64,000 nucleotides of DNA, from positions 36,652 to 100,651 of the forward strand of contig NZ_SPQO01000019.1 of the NCBI RefSeq assembly GCF_004570325.1, written 5' to 3'. The stretch is from Mycobacterium sp. PS03-16 (lineage in GTDB: Bacteria > Actinomycetota > Actinomycetes > Mycobacteriales > Mycobacteriaceae). The notes beneath the pieces were generated by a model that did not search any database, was not told where the DNA came from, and saw nothing but the letters and a program-made list of their open reading frames with translations. This document shows, one piece after another, positions 1-9,157 of this stretch (position 1 is its first letter; each line of letters opens with the position of its first letter). A program made the position numbers and the translations under genes.

Positions 1-44
1 GTGCGTACTGTGATCCATGACACCCTTCAGCCCAAGGAGGTCGC

Positions 45-341
45 TTGTCCAGCACCACCGAATTCGCCGAACTGCACGAACTCATCGGCGGCCTGCGGCG
101 TTGCGTCACCACGCTGGCGTCCCGCTACGGCGATTCACCGGCCATGCGCCGCATCGTCAATGATGCCGAACGCATCCTCAACGACATCGATCGCCTCGAC
201 ATCGACGCCGAGGAGCTCGAACTCGGCCGTGGGATGAGCAGGCACCGCCACATCGGCGAGAAGATCCCGATCCCCGACACCCAGTACGACACCGACTTCT
301 GGCGCGGCGTCGACGACGAGGGTCTCGGCGGCACCCGCTGA
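45..341 (+). CDS. Small conserved protein upstream of sdhCAB (Rv0250c-like)
   Basis: A 98-residue acidic, soluble protein with no signal peptide or membrane segment. The first half is helical (ELHELIGGLRRCVTTLASRY) and the second half is rich in Asp and Glu. Size and position directly upstream of the Sdh1 genes match Rv0250c of M. tuberculosis. The start is a TTG preceded by AAGGAGG (34-40) at a short spacing of 4 bases; no better start exists in this frame. It ends about 100 bases before sdhC on the same strand, so it probably belongs to the succinate dehydrogenase operon. The function is unknown; a role in Sdh1 assembly or regulation is only suggested by position. Confidence 0.75.
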   Translation: MSSTTEFAELHELIGGLRRCVTTLASRYGDSPAMRRIVNDAERILNDIDRLDIDAEELELGRGMSRHRHIGEKIPIPDTQYDTDFWRGVDDEGLGGTR

Positions 342-445
342 CCGGTGGCGCGGGCGAGCGATCGCCCGCGCCACCGAAGGGTGCGTCACCGCGCGCCCGG
401 GGCGGGGTACCGCACGTTGCTTCACCGACTTCCCGAAAGGCCACC

Positions 446-1264
446 GTGAGCGCACCGACCGCCGACCGCAAGGGCTCCGGCGTCTTCTCCTCCAGCCGTG
501 CCCAGATCCCGCAACGGACGCTGCGGACCGATCGCTGGTGGATGCAGTCGCTGCTGACGAACCTCGGCTTCGCCGCGTTCGTGATCTATGCGACGGTGCG
601 TGCGTTCCTGCAGCGCGACTATTTCGTCGCCGACTACCACTACCTGACGCCGTTCTACTCACCGTGCATCAGCACGGGGTGCGTCCCCGAGGCCAGCCAC
701 TTCGGCCAGATCCTGCCCGACGTCTGGTGGCTGCCCTACGCGGCGCTGTCGTTGCCGTTCCTGCTGCTGTTCCGGTTGACCTGCTACTACTACCGCAAGG
801 CCTACTACCGGTCGGTGTGGCAGTCGCCGCCGGCCTGCGCGGTGGCCGAACCGCATGCGAAGTACACCGGCGAGACCAGGCTGCCGCTCATCGTCCAGAA
901 CGCGCACCGCTACTTCTTCTATGCGGCGGTGATCATCTCGCTGATCAACACCTACGACGCGATCCTGGCGTTCCACTCCCCCACCGGCTTCGGATTCGGC
1001 CTGGGCAACGTCATCCTCGTCATCAACGTCATCCTGCTGTGGGTGTACACGATCTCCTGCCACTCCTGCCGCCACATCACCGGCGGCCGGCTCAAGCACT
1101 TCTCCAAGCACCCGGTGCGGTACTGGATGTGGACCCAGGTGAGCAAGCTCAACACCCGGCACATGTTGTACGCGTGGATCACCCTCGGGACCCTGATGGT
1201 GACCGACTTCTACATCATGCTGGTGGCCGGCGGCACCATCTCGGATCTGAGATTCATCGGCTGA
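446..1264 (+). CDS. sdhC: Succinate dehydrogenase 1 membrane anchor subunit SdhC
   Basis: Membrane subunit of the Sdh1-type succinate:quinone oxidoreductase (Rv0249c-like, 272 residues, same length class). About five hydrophobic helices are visible, near residues 32-52, 92-115, 150-178, 186-206 and 240-265. A Cys-His cluster lies at the end of the fourth helix (C205, H206, C208, H210), and C74 and C79 sit in the first loop. From memory, mycobacterial Sdh1 has a Rieske-like [2Fe-2S] centre embedded in the membrane subunit; the 205-210 motif is the likely place for its ligands. The start is GTG at 446 with GAAAGG just upstream. It is followed by sdhA and sdhB on the same strand. Confidence 0.88.
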   Translation: MSAPTADRKGSGVFSSSRAQIPQRTLRTDRWWMQSLLTNLGFAAFVIYATVRAFLQRDYFVADYHYLTPFYSPCISTGCVPEASHFGQILPDVWWLPYAALSLPFLLLFRLTCYYYRKAYYRSVWQSPPACAVAEPHAKYTGETRLPLIVQNAHRYFFYAAVIISLINTYDAILAFHSPTGFGFGLGNVILVINVILLWVYTISCHSCRHITGGRLKHFSKHPVRYWMWTQVSKLNTRHMLYAWITLGTLMVTDFYIMLVAGGTISDLRFIG

Positions 1265-1318
1265 ACCAGCCTGCGCACCATAGCTTTCGGACAGTGACGA
1301 CATGACGAGTGAGGATTG

Positions 1319-3265
1319 ATGGCGGCGACCGATCCCCGGCCCAACGACCCCAACGGAATCGAGCGGCACCAGTACGACGTGGTGGTGATCGGCGCCGGCG
1401 GCGCGGGTCTGCGCGCGGTCATCGAGGCGCGCGAACGCGGTCTGCGGGTCGCGGTGGTGTGCAAGTCGTTGTTCGGCAAGGCGCACACCGTGATGGCCGA
1501 GGGCGGCTGCGCGGCGGCGATGAAGAACGCCAACGCCAAGGACACGTGGCAGACCCACTTCGCCGACACCATGCGCGGCGGCAAGTTCCTCAACAACTGG
1601 CGGATGGCCGAACTGCACGCGCAGGAGGCGCCGGACCGGGTGTGGGAGCTGGAGACCTACGGCGCGCTGTTCGACCGGACGAAGGACGGCCGGATCAGCC
1701 AGCGCAACTTCGGCGGCCACACCTACGCGCGGCTGGCCCACGTCGGTGACCGCACCGGCCTGGAGATCATCCGCACCCTGCAACAGAAGATCGTCTCGCT
1801 GCAGCAGGAGGACAAGGCCGAACTCGGCGACTACGACGCCCGCATCCGGGTGTTCGCCGAATGCACGGTCACCGACCTGATCAAGGACGGCGACCGGATC
1901 GCGGGGGCGTTCGGGTACTGGCGGGAGAGCGGACGGTTCGTGCTGTTCGAGGCGCCCGCGGTGGTGCTCGCGACCGGCGGCATCGGCAAGTCGTTCAAGG
2001 TGTCGTCGAACTCGTGGGAGTACACCGGCGACGGCCACGCGCTGGCCCTGCGCGCCGGCTCGACGCTGATCAACATGGAGTTCATCCAGTTCCACCCGAC
2101 CGGGATGGTCTGGCCGCCCAGCGTGAAGGGCATCCTCGTCACCGAGGGTGTGCGCGGCGACGGCGGGGTGCTGAAGAACTCCGAGGGCAAGCGGTTCATG
2201 TTCGACTACATCCCGGACGTCTTCAAAGGCCAGTACGCCGAGACCGAGGAAGAGGCCGACCAGTGGCTCAAGGACAACGACTCCGCCCGTCGCACCCCTG
2301 ACCTGCTGCCCCGCGACGAGGTGGCCCGCGCGATCAACACCGAGGTCAAGGAGGGTCGCGGCACCCCGCACGGCGGCGTCTACCTCGACATCGCGTCGCG
2401 CATCTCCACCGAGGAGATCAAGCGCCGGCTGCCGTCGATGTACCACCAGTTCATGGAGCTCGCCGAGGTCGACATCACCACCGACGAGATGGAGGTCGGG
2501 CCGACCTGCCACTACGTGATGGGCGGCATCGAGGTCGATCCGGACACCGCGGCCGCCGCGACGCCGGGGCTCTTCGCCGCCGGCGAGTGCGCCGGCGGAA
2601 TGCACGGCTCCAACCGGCTGGGCGGCAACTCGCTGTCCGATCTGCTGGTGTTCGGCCGCCGCGCCGGGCTCGGCGCCGCGGACTACGTGCGGGCGCTCCC
2701 CGACCGGCCGACCGTGTCCGAGGGGGCGCTCGAGGAGGCGACGAAGCTGGCGCTGGCGCCGTTCGAGGGTCCGTCCAACGGCGATCAGCCCGAGAACCCG
2801 TACACGGTGCAGCTCGACCTGCAGGACACCATGAACGAGCTCGTCGGCATCATCCGCAAGGAAGACGAGATCAACGAGGCGCTCGGCAAGCTCGACGAGC
2901 TGCGGCAGCGGTTCAAACGGATGAAGGTCGAGGGCGACCGGCACTTCAACCCCGGCTGGCACCTGGCGATCGACCTGCGCAACATGCTGCTGGTCAGCGA
3001 ATGCGTCGCCAAGGCGGCGCTGACCCGCACCGAGAGCCGCGGCGGGCACACCCGCGACGACTACCCGTCGATGGATGCGAACTGGCGCAACACCCTTCTG
3101 GTGTGCCGGACCGAGGGTGACGATCCCGTCGTGCCGGACGTCAGCGTCACCAAGGAGCCCCAGCCGAAGATGCGACCGGACCTGCTCGGCTGTTTCGAGC
3201 TGTCCGAGCTGGAGAAGTACTACACCGATCCCGAACTGACCGAGCATCCGGAACGGAGCAGCTAG
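1319..3265 (+). CDS. sdhA: Succinate dehydrogenase 1 flavoprotein subunit SdhA
   Basis: Catalytic flavoprotein of Sdh1 that oxidises succinate to fumarate on the cytoplasmic face. An N-terminal dinucleotide fold (VVIGAGGAGLRAVIEA, about residues 21-36) is followed by the FAD-attachment region with KAHTVMAEGG, the substrate motif FHPTGM and the active-site segment RGDGGVLKN. The C-terminal helical domain is complete. At 648 residues it is close to Rv0248c. I chose ATG 1319 (MAATDPRP) over TTG 1316, which would add one residue. The stop overlaps the sdhB GTG by one base (TAGTG), a sign of translational coupling. Confidence 0.92.
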   Translation: MAATDPRPNDPNGIERHQYDVVVIGAGGAGLRAVIEARERGLRVAVVCKSLFGKAHTVMAEGGCAAAMKNANAKDTWQTHFADTMRGGKFLNNWRMAELHAQEAPDRVWELETYGALFDRTKDGRISQRNFGGHTYARLAHVGDRTGLEIIRTLQQKIVSLQQEDKAELGDYDARIRVFAECTVTDLIKDGDRIAGAFGYWRESGRFVLFEAPAVVLATGGIGKSFKVSSNSWEYTGDGHALALRAGSTLINMEFIQFHPTGMVWPPSVKGILVTEGVRGDGGVLKNSEGKRFMFDYIPDVFKGQYAETEEEADQWLKDNDSARRTPDLLPRDEVARAINTEVKEGRGTPHGGVYLDIASRISTEEIKRRLPSMYHQFMELAEVDITTDEMEVGPTCHYVMGGIEVDPDTAAAATPGLFAAGECAGGMHGSNRLGGNSLSDLLVFGRRAGLGAADYVRALPDRPTVSEGALEEATKLALAPFEGPSNGDQPENPYTVQLDLQDTMNELVGIIRKEDEINEALGKLDELRQRFKRMKVEGDRHFNPGWHLAIDLRNMLLVSECVAKAALTRTESRGGHTRDDYPSMDANWRNTLLVCRTEGDDPVVPDVSVTKEPQPKMRPDLLGCFELSELEKYYTDPELTEHPERSS

Positions 3266-4020
3266 TGGGCACCTACAACGCGAGCATGCGGGTCTGGCGC
3301 GGTGACGTCGACGGCGGTGGCCTGCAGGAGTACACCGTCGAGGTCAACGAGGGTGAGGTGGTCCTCGACATCATCCACCGGCTGCAGCAGACCCAGGCCG
3401 GTGACCTCGCCGTGCGGTGGAACTGCAAGGCGGGCAAGTGCGGATCGTGTTCGGCCGAGATCAACGGCCGGCCGCGGCTGCTGTGTATGACCCGGATGTC
3501 GACGTTCGGGGAGGACGAGACCGTCACCGTCACCCCGCTGCGCACGTTCCCGGTGATCCGCGACCTGGTGACCGACGTGTCGTTCAACTACGAGAAGGCC
3601 CGCGAGATCCCCGCGTTCACCCCACCCAAGGATCTGCAGCCCGGTGAGTACCGGATGGCGCAGGAGGATGTGAACCGGTCACAGGAGTTCCGTAAGTGCA
3701 TCGAGTGCTTCCTGTGCCAGAACGTGTGTCACGTGGTGCGTGATCACGAGGAGAACAAGAAGGCGTTCGCGGGTCCGCGCTACCTGATGCGCCAGGCCGA
3801 ACTCGACATGCACCCGCTCGACGTGCACGAACGCCGCGCCGAGGACGCGCAGGAGGTGCACGGCCTGGGCTACTGCAACATCACCAAGTGCTGCACCGAG
3901 GTGTGCCCCGAACACATCAAGATCACCGACAACGCGCTGATTCCGATGAAGGAGCGCGCCGCCGACCGCAAGTACGACCCGGTGGTGTGGCTGGGCAATA
4001 AGTTGTTCCGGCGCAGCTGA
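3265..4020 (+). CDS. sdhB: Succinate dehydrogenase 1 iron-sulfur subunit SdhB
   Basis: Electron-transfer subunit of Sdh1. The N-terminal plant-type ferredoxin domain has the [2Fe-2S] cysteines in CKAGKCGSC plus the later Cys in RLLC. The C-terminal alpha-helical domain carries CIECFLCQNVC and CNITKCCTEVCP for the [4Fe-4S] and [3Fe-4S] clusters. All cluster ligands expected of an active subunit are present in 251 residues. The GTG start overlaps the sdhA stop by one base. It is probably co-transcribed with sdhC and sdhA and perhaps with the small gene downstream. Confidence 0.92.
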   Translation: MGTYNASMRVWRGDVDGGGLQEYTVEVNEGEVVLDIIHRLQQTQAGDLAVRWNCKAGKCGSCSAEINGRPRLLCMTRMSTFGEDETVTVTPLRTFPVIRDLVTDVSFNYEKAREIPAFTPPKDLQPGEYRMAQEDVNRSQEFRKCIECFLCQNVCHVVRDHEENKKAFAGPRYLMRQAELDMHPLDVHERRAEDAQEVHGLGYCNITKCCTEVCPEHIKITDNALIPMKERAADRKYDPVVWLGNKLFRRS

Positions 4021-4113
4021 GTTCGCCGGTCACTGCGAGCGAATCGTGATTGAGCCGGGGGTGTGCGGGGGTAGCCTCCGTCTAGCGGCCAATCAACGTC
4101 GAAAGGCAGCCCC

Positions 4114-4275
4114 ATGACCCTGAGTCATCCCCAGAGCGTCAACGACATCCGCACCGCGATCCGGCAGCTGTCCACCCGCGCCGAACTGGCCCGTAAAGAG
4201 GGCAGACCGGACGACGCGGAGGAGATCGAGCGCCGTATCCAGGGCTACCGCGAAGAGCTCGCCACCCGCCCCTGA
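4114..4275 (+). CDS. Small helical protein downstream of sdhB (53 residues)
   Basis: Complete short reading frame: ATG at 4114 with GAAAGG 7 bases upstream, 53 codons, stop at 4273-4275. The product is highly charged and almost entirely helical, with segments such as VNDIRTAIRQLSTRAELARK and PDDAEEIERRIQGYREEL. It has no signal or membrane segment. Codons follow the high-GC third-position bias of the neighbours. It lies about 90 bases after sdhB on the same strand, so it may be the last gene of the Sdh1 operon or have its own promoter. The function is unknown; a helical hairpin binding a partner protein would fit. Confidence 0.7.
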   Translation: MTLSHPQSVNDIRTAIRQLSTRAELARKEGRPDDAEEIERRIQGYREELATRP

Positions 4276-4286
4276 CCCGCGGCCGG

Positions 4287-4910
<624 letters not shown>

Positions 4911-4967
4911 TCACAGCCTTATCGTGGATTAGCCGTCGATGGCTCATGGGCACGGGGAGGCAGACAG

Positions 4968-7900
4968 GTGGACGGCACTCCGTTCGGGCGCTACCTGCTG
5001 CTCGAGGTTCTCGGACGCGGCGGTATGGGCGAGGTCTGGCGCGCCCACGACACGTCCACCGACCGGACGGTCGCACTGAAGCTGCTCCCCGCCCACCTCG
5101 CGCAGGACACCGATTACCAGCTGCGGTTTCGGCGTGAGGCGCACGCGGCCGCGCAGCTCACCGAACCTCATGTCGTACCGATCCACGACTACGGGGAGAT
5201 CGACGGGCGTCTCTACGTCGACATGCGGTTGATCGAAGGACGCGACCTGCACAGCCTGCTCACCGACGGCCCTCTCGATCCCGCACGCGCCGTCCTGATC
5301 ATCGACCAGGTGGCTGCCGCGCTGGATGCCGCGCACGAGATCGGACTGGTCCACCGCGACGTCAAACCGTCCAACATCCTGGTCGCGAGATTCGACTTCA
5401 CCTACCTGATCGACTTCGGCATCGCACGCGCCCCCGACGACACCGGTTTGACATCGACCAACCGGGCCATCGGCACCTTGCACTACATGGCTCCCGAACG
5501 CTTCCGGGAAGGACGCGGTGACGCCCGGTCGGATGTCTACGCATTGGCCTGCGTACTCCACGAGTGCCTGACCGGACGCCGGCCGTTCCTCGGCGAGAGC
5601 GTCGAACAGCAGATCGCGGGGCACCTGATGACCCCGCCGCCGCGACCGTCGACCGTGGTCTCCGGTGTGTCGTCGAAATTCGATGCCGTCATCGCCAAGG
5701 GCATGGCGAAGGATCCCGACGAGCGATATCAAACCACGTTCGACCTCGCGCACGCCGCGCGAGCCGCGGTGACGACCACGGTCGCCCCGTCGGCCCGTAC
5801 CCGCAACCGCCGGCCGAGCATGGACCACCAGCGCGACGTCTGCACCCAGCCGGCACCCGCGTTCGACACGTCCACGGCCGCACAACAGGCTCAGCAGCCG
5901 GACAACGTCGACCACGTACCGCCGCTCGGCTTTCCCCGGCTGCCCGATGGGCGGAACCAGGCACGAGCCGGCGCATCCATCGACGAGCTGCTGGAGCACG
6001 CGGTATCGGCGATCAGCCGCGGCGATCATGCCACCGCCTCCGCCATCGCCGAGCATGTCCTCGACCCTGCGGACGGCGAACTCGACGCCGACGATCTGCT
6101 GGCCGCGCCCAGCGACCCCGGTGAGATCCGTCGGCTGACGCTGATGTTCGCCGACCTCGTCGATTCCACCGTGCTGTCGACCGAAGTGGAACCCGAGACC
6201 TACCGCCTGCTCGTCGGCCGCTACCGCGACCAGGTGAAGCGGATCGTCCAGCGCTATGAAGGCCACATCGGCTCCACCAAGGGCGACGGGCTGCTCATCG
6301 TGTTCGGGTATCCGATCGCGCACGAGAACGACGTGCGCCGGGCGGTCCAGGCGGGACTGGAGATCACCCGGGACGTCGCCCGGCTCAGCGATCAGGCTCA
6401 GCGCCGCTTCGGGCTCCGGATCGACGTGCGCGTCGGGGTCCATCGAGGCCTGGTGTACCTCGACACAGCTCAAGACGATGTGTTCGGGCTGGCCGCCAAC
6501 ATGGCGGCACGGGTGTCGGGTCTGGCGCCTCCGGGCGCAGTGGTGGTCTCCGACTCGGTCGAGCAGCTCGTCAAGGACGCCTTCGAGCTGGAGTCGCTGA
6601 CGCCCGCACCCGTCAAGGGCATCAAGGGATTGATCAGTCATTCGCGCGTGCTGTGCGAACGCGCCGAATCCTCGCGCGGACCCGGCGGCCCCCTGGTGGG
6701 CCGGGAACGGGAACTGTCTCGGTTGCGCAAGAGCTGGGGACGGGCACAGGCGGGCACCCTCACCACGCCTGGGATCGTGCTCCGCGGAGAGGCGGGCATC
6801 GGCAAGAGCCGGCTGGTGGTCGCGGCCATGGAGATCGCCGAGGCCGACGGCGGCGTCGTCGTCGAGCTCGCCGGATCCCCATTCCACTCGGATGTCGGCC
6901 TGCACCCCGTGAGAACGCTGCTCGAGCGTCGCTGCGGCATCACCCGCCTCACCCCACCCCGCGAGCGTCTCGACAGGTTGGGTTCCGAGCTGACCCTGCA
7001 CGGCTTGGATCCCGCCACGCTCGTCCCCCTGCTGGCACCGGTGCTGGGCATCGCTCCCGAAAGCGGTTATGCCGCATCACCGGTCGAAGGCCGCAAGCTC
7101 GAGGAGTCGATCCTCGAGGCTGTGCTGCAGTACCTGTTCGGCTCGCTCGGCGACGGTTCCGGACTGGTGGTGGTGGAGGACGGCCACTGGCTCGACCCCG
7201 CCACGTTGGACTTGATCGGGCGACTTCTGGGTGACGCCGACGGCCGGATCCTGGTGGTGGTCACCGGACGCCATGGGGACTGGCTGCGCAGCACCTGGCC
7301 GGCGAAGCTCTTCGAGCTGACGCCGCTCACCGACGAGGAGGTGGATGCGCTCGTCCACGCACTCGATCCGACCGTCACGGCCGACGAGTGCGCGGCCGTG
7401 CGTGCGCGATGCGACGGCGTTCCCTTCTACGTCGAGCAGGTCGTCAGCGGATTGGGGCAGACGAGTCAAGACGAGAACCGGCCGCCGGTACCGGATCCGC
7501 TGTACGAGCCCCTGTTCGCCCGGTTGCTCACGCGGCCGAACGTCGTTCCGGTCGTGGAGGCGGCGTCGGTCATCGGTCGGCATGTCGATCGAGGCCTGCT
7601 GATCCTGGTCTCCGGCTTGCCCGAGGACGACGTCGATGACGTGCTCGACGAGCTCGAGGACGCCCTGGTCCTCGAACCGCAGGGCACCGGGGGCTGGCGA
7701 TTCCGCCATGAACTCCTTCGGGAGGTCGCCGCCGAACTGGCCCCGCCGACGGTGCGACGCGAGCTGCACGCCAGGGTGGCCGACGCACTGATTTCGACGG
7801 CTGCCGGCGATCCCGATTGGCGCATGGTGGCCTCTCACTACGAGAACGCCGCACGGCACATCGATGCGGCCTCGGCCTACCGTGAGGCGTCGGCTGCCGC

Positions 7901-9152
7901 ACGTCGGCGCGGCGCGCTCGTCGAAGCCCGCAACTACCTGACCCACGGATTGTCGCAGCTCGAGAAAAGCCCTCCCGGTGCCGATCGGGACCGCCGCGAG
8001 ATCAGGCCGCGGCTCGAGCGCGGGTTTCTGGCGGCCGCCATGGAGGGTTACCAGAGCCCCTCTGTCGCCGAGGATTTCGAGCGGTGCCTCCAGCTCGTCG
8101 GTTCCGACCTGCGCGACGACGAGGTGTGGTCGACCTTGGTCTCGGTGAGTGGCTACTACATCTCTCGCGCCGATCTCGATCGCGCGGACCAGTTGCTGCA
8201 GCTCGCGGAATCAGCGCCGGACATGGGCCGCGGCTGGCTGCGCCCGGCGATCAACGGGGCGCTGGGAATGACCGCCTTCGTCCGCGGTGACATGAGCAGG
8301 GCCCGCGGCTACTTCGCCAAGGCGTTGGTCGATGTCGACATCCATGACCGGCAGCGGACAGCCGAACTGTGGTACGTCCCCCATGACCCGGTGTCGATGG
8401 CGCACGAGCACCTCGCGATGGACAGGATCTGGCACGGCGATCTCGACGGAGCGGAACGGGCGATGGCGTCGGCGCACCAACGCGCCGACGAACTCGGCGT
8501 TCCGCTGGGCCCCTACAACATCGTCAACGCCATCGACATGGAGATCTGGATGCGGGTCGATGCCGGCCAATTCGACCGGGCTCGCGCACTCGTCGCCGAG
8601 ATGATCGAGAAGGCCGACGCGTACGGCTTCGACTTCTGGCAGCTGTTCGGCGCGACCGAGCAATGCATGGTGGACGCCGAAGTCGCGCTCTCTGAACCCA
8701 ACCCCGAACAGTCCGCGATGGCGGCGCTGATCACGACGATGACCGAGTACGTCGAGTTCTGGCGCGCGGTCGGGCTCTACATCTATCAGACCCACTATGA
8801 CTGCATCCTGGGGAAGCTCCTGACCGCCGCCGGTCGGCCGGACGAGGCAATGGCACGCATCGCCACCGGGCTGAAGATCGCCGCCGACACCGGAATGCAC
8901 TTCCACGACCCGGAGCTGTTGCGAGCGCGCGCACGGGCACGAGGCGACGCCGATGCCCGTGCCGCCGACCTAGCGTCGGCGATGCGGGTGGCGCGCAGGC
9001 AGGACGCGCCACTATTCGAACTGCGCGCAGCGCTGGACGCCTTCGCATTCCACGGTGAGACCGCACGGGACGGCCTCGCTGCCGCGGTGGGCCGGCTACC
9101 CGCCGATTGCCCGCTGCCCGAGGTCGTTCGGGCTCAGGCGATCCTCGGCTGA
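4968..9152 (+). CDS. Ser/Thr protein kinase - class III nucleotide cyclase - AAA ATPase fusion
   Basis: A 1394-residue signalling protein with at least four parts. Residues 10-270 are a Hanks-type Ser/Thr kinase with G-loop LGRGGMGEVW (15-24), Lys38, HRD 129-131, DFG 149-151 and APE 175-177, all intact. A linker of about 110 residues follows. Residues 387-560 are a class III adenylate/guanylate cyclase domain with metal-binding D396 (FADLVDST) and D440 (KGDG), substrate-side K438, and N511 and R515 in ANMAARV, so it looks active. Residues 577-900 are an AAA-type ATPase with Walker A GEAGIGKS (K613) and Walker B VVVEDGHWLD. The rest, to 1394, is a helical TPR-like region. The start is GTG 4968 with GGGAGG 7 bases upstream; longer starts would overlap the divergent flavin reductase. 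There is no signal or membrane segment. Confidence 0.88.
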   Translation: MDGTPFGRYLLLEVLGRGGMGEVWRAHDTSTDRTVALKLLPAHLAQDTDYQLRFRREAHAAAQLTEPHVVPIHDYGEIDGRLYVDMRLIEGRDLHSLLTDGPLDPARAVLIIDQVAAALDAAHEIGLVHRDVKPSNILVARFDFTYLIDFGIARAPDDTGLTSTNRAIGTLHYMAPERFREGRGDARSDVYALACVLHECLTGRRPFLGESVEQQIAGHLMTPPPRPSTVVSGVSSKFDAVIAKGMAKDPDERYQTTFDLAHAARAAVTTTVAPSARTRNRRPSMDHQRDVCTQPAPAFDTSTAAQQAQQPDNVDHVPPLGFPRLPDGRNQARAGASIDELLEHAVSAISRGDHATASAIAEHVLDPADGELDADDLLAAPSDPGEIRRLTLMFADLVDSTVLSTEVEPETYRLLVGRYRDQVKRIVQRYEGHIGSTKGDGLLIVFGYPIAHENDVRRAVQAGLEITRDVARLSDQAQRRFGLRIDVRVGVHRGLVYLDTAQDDVFGLAANMAARVSGLAPPGAVVVSDSVEQLVKDAFELESLTPAPVKGIKGLISHSRVLCERAESSRGPGGPLVGRERELSRLRKSWGRAQAGTLTTPGIVLRGEAGIGKSRLVVAAMEIAEADGGVVVELAGSPFHSDVGLHPVRTLLERRCGITRLTPPRERLDRLGSELTLHGLDPATLVPLLAPVLGIAPESGYAASPVEGRKLEESILEAVLQYLFGSLGDGSGLVVVEDGHWLDPATLDLIGRLLGDADGRILVVVTGRHGDWLRSTWPAKLFELTPLTDEEVDALVHALDPTVTADECAAVRARCDGVPFYVEQVVSGLGQTSQDENRPPVPDPLYEPLFARLLTRPNVVPVVEAASVIGRHVDRGLLILVSGLPEDDVDDVLDELEDALVLEPQGTGGWRFRHELLREVAAELAPPTVRRELHARVADALISTAAGDPDWRMVASHYENAARHIDAASAYREASAAARRRGALVEARNYLTHGLSQLEKSPPGADRDRREIRPRLERGFLAAAMEGYQSPSVAEDFERCLQLVGSDLRDDEVWSTLVSVSGYYISRADLDRADQLLQLAESAPDMGRGWLRPAINGALGMTAFVRGDMSRARGYFAKALVDVDIHDRQRTAELWYVPHDPVSMAHEHLAMDRIWHGDLDGAERAMASAHQRADELGVPLGPYNIVNAIDMEIWMRVDAGQFDRARALVAEMIEKADAYGFDFWQLFGATEQCMVDAEVALSEPNPEQSAMAALITTMTEYVEFWRAVGLYIYQTHYDCILGKLLTAAGRPDEAMARIATGLKIAADTGMHFHDPELLRARARARGDADARAADLASAMRVARRQDAPLFELRAALDAFAFHGETARDGLAAAVGRLPADCPLPEVVRAQAILG

Positions 9153-9157
9153 CGCGC

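Noticed and set aside
659..3247. An 862-codon minus-strand frame opposite sdhC/sdhA
   Set aside because: It is the mirror of high-GC codons in sdhC and sdhA; the translation is low-complexity Arg/Val/Leu/Gly with no domain, and sdhA is certain.
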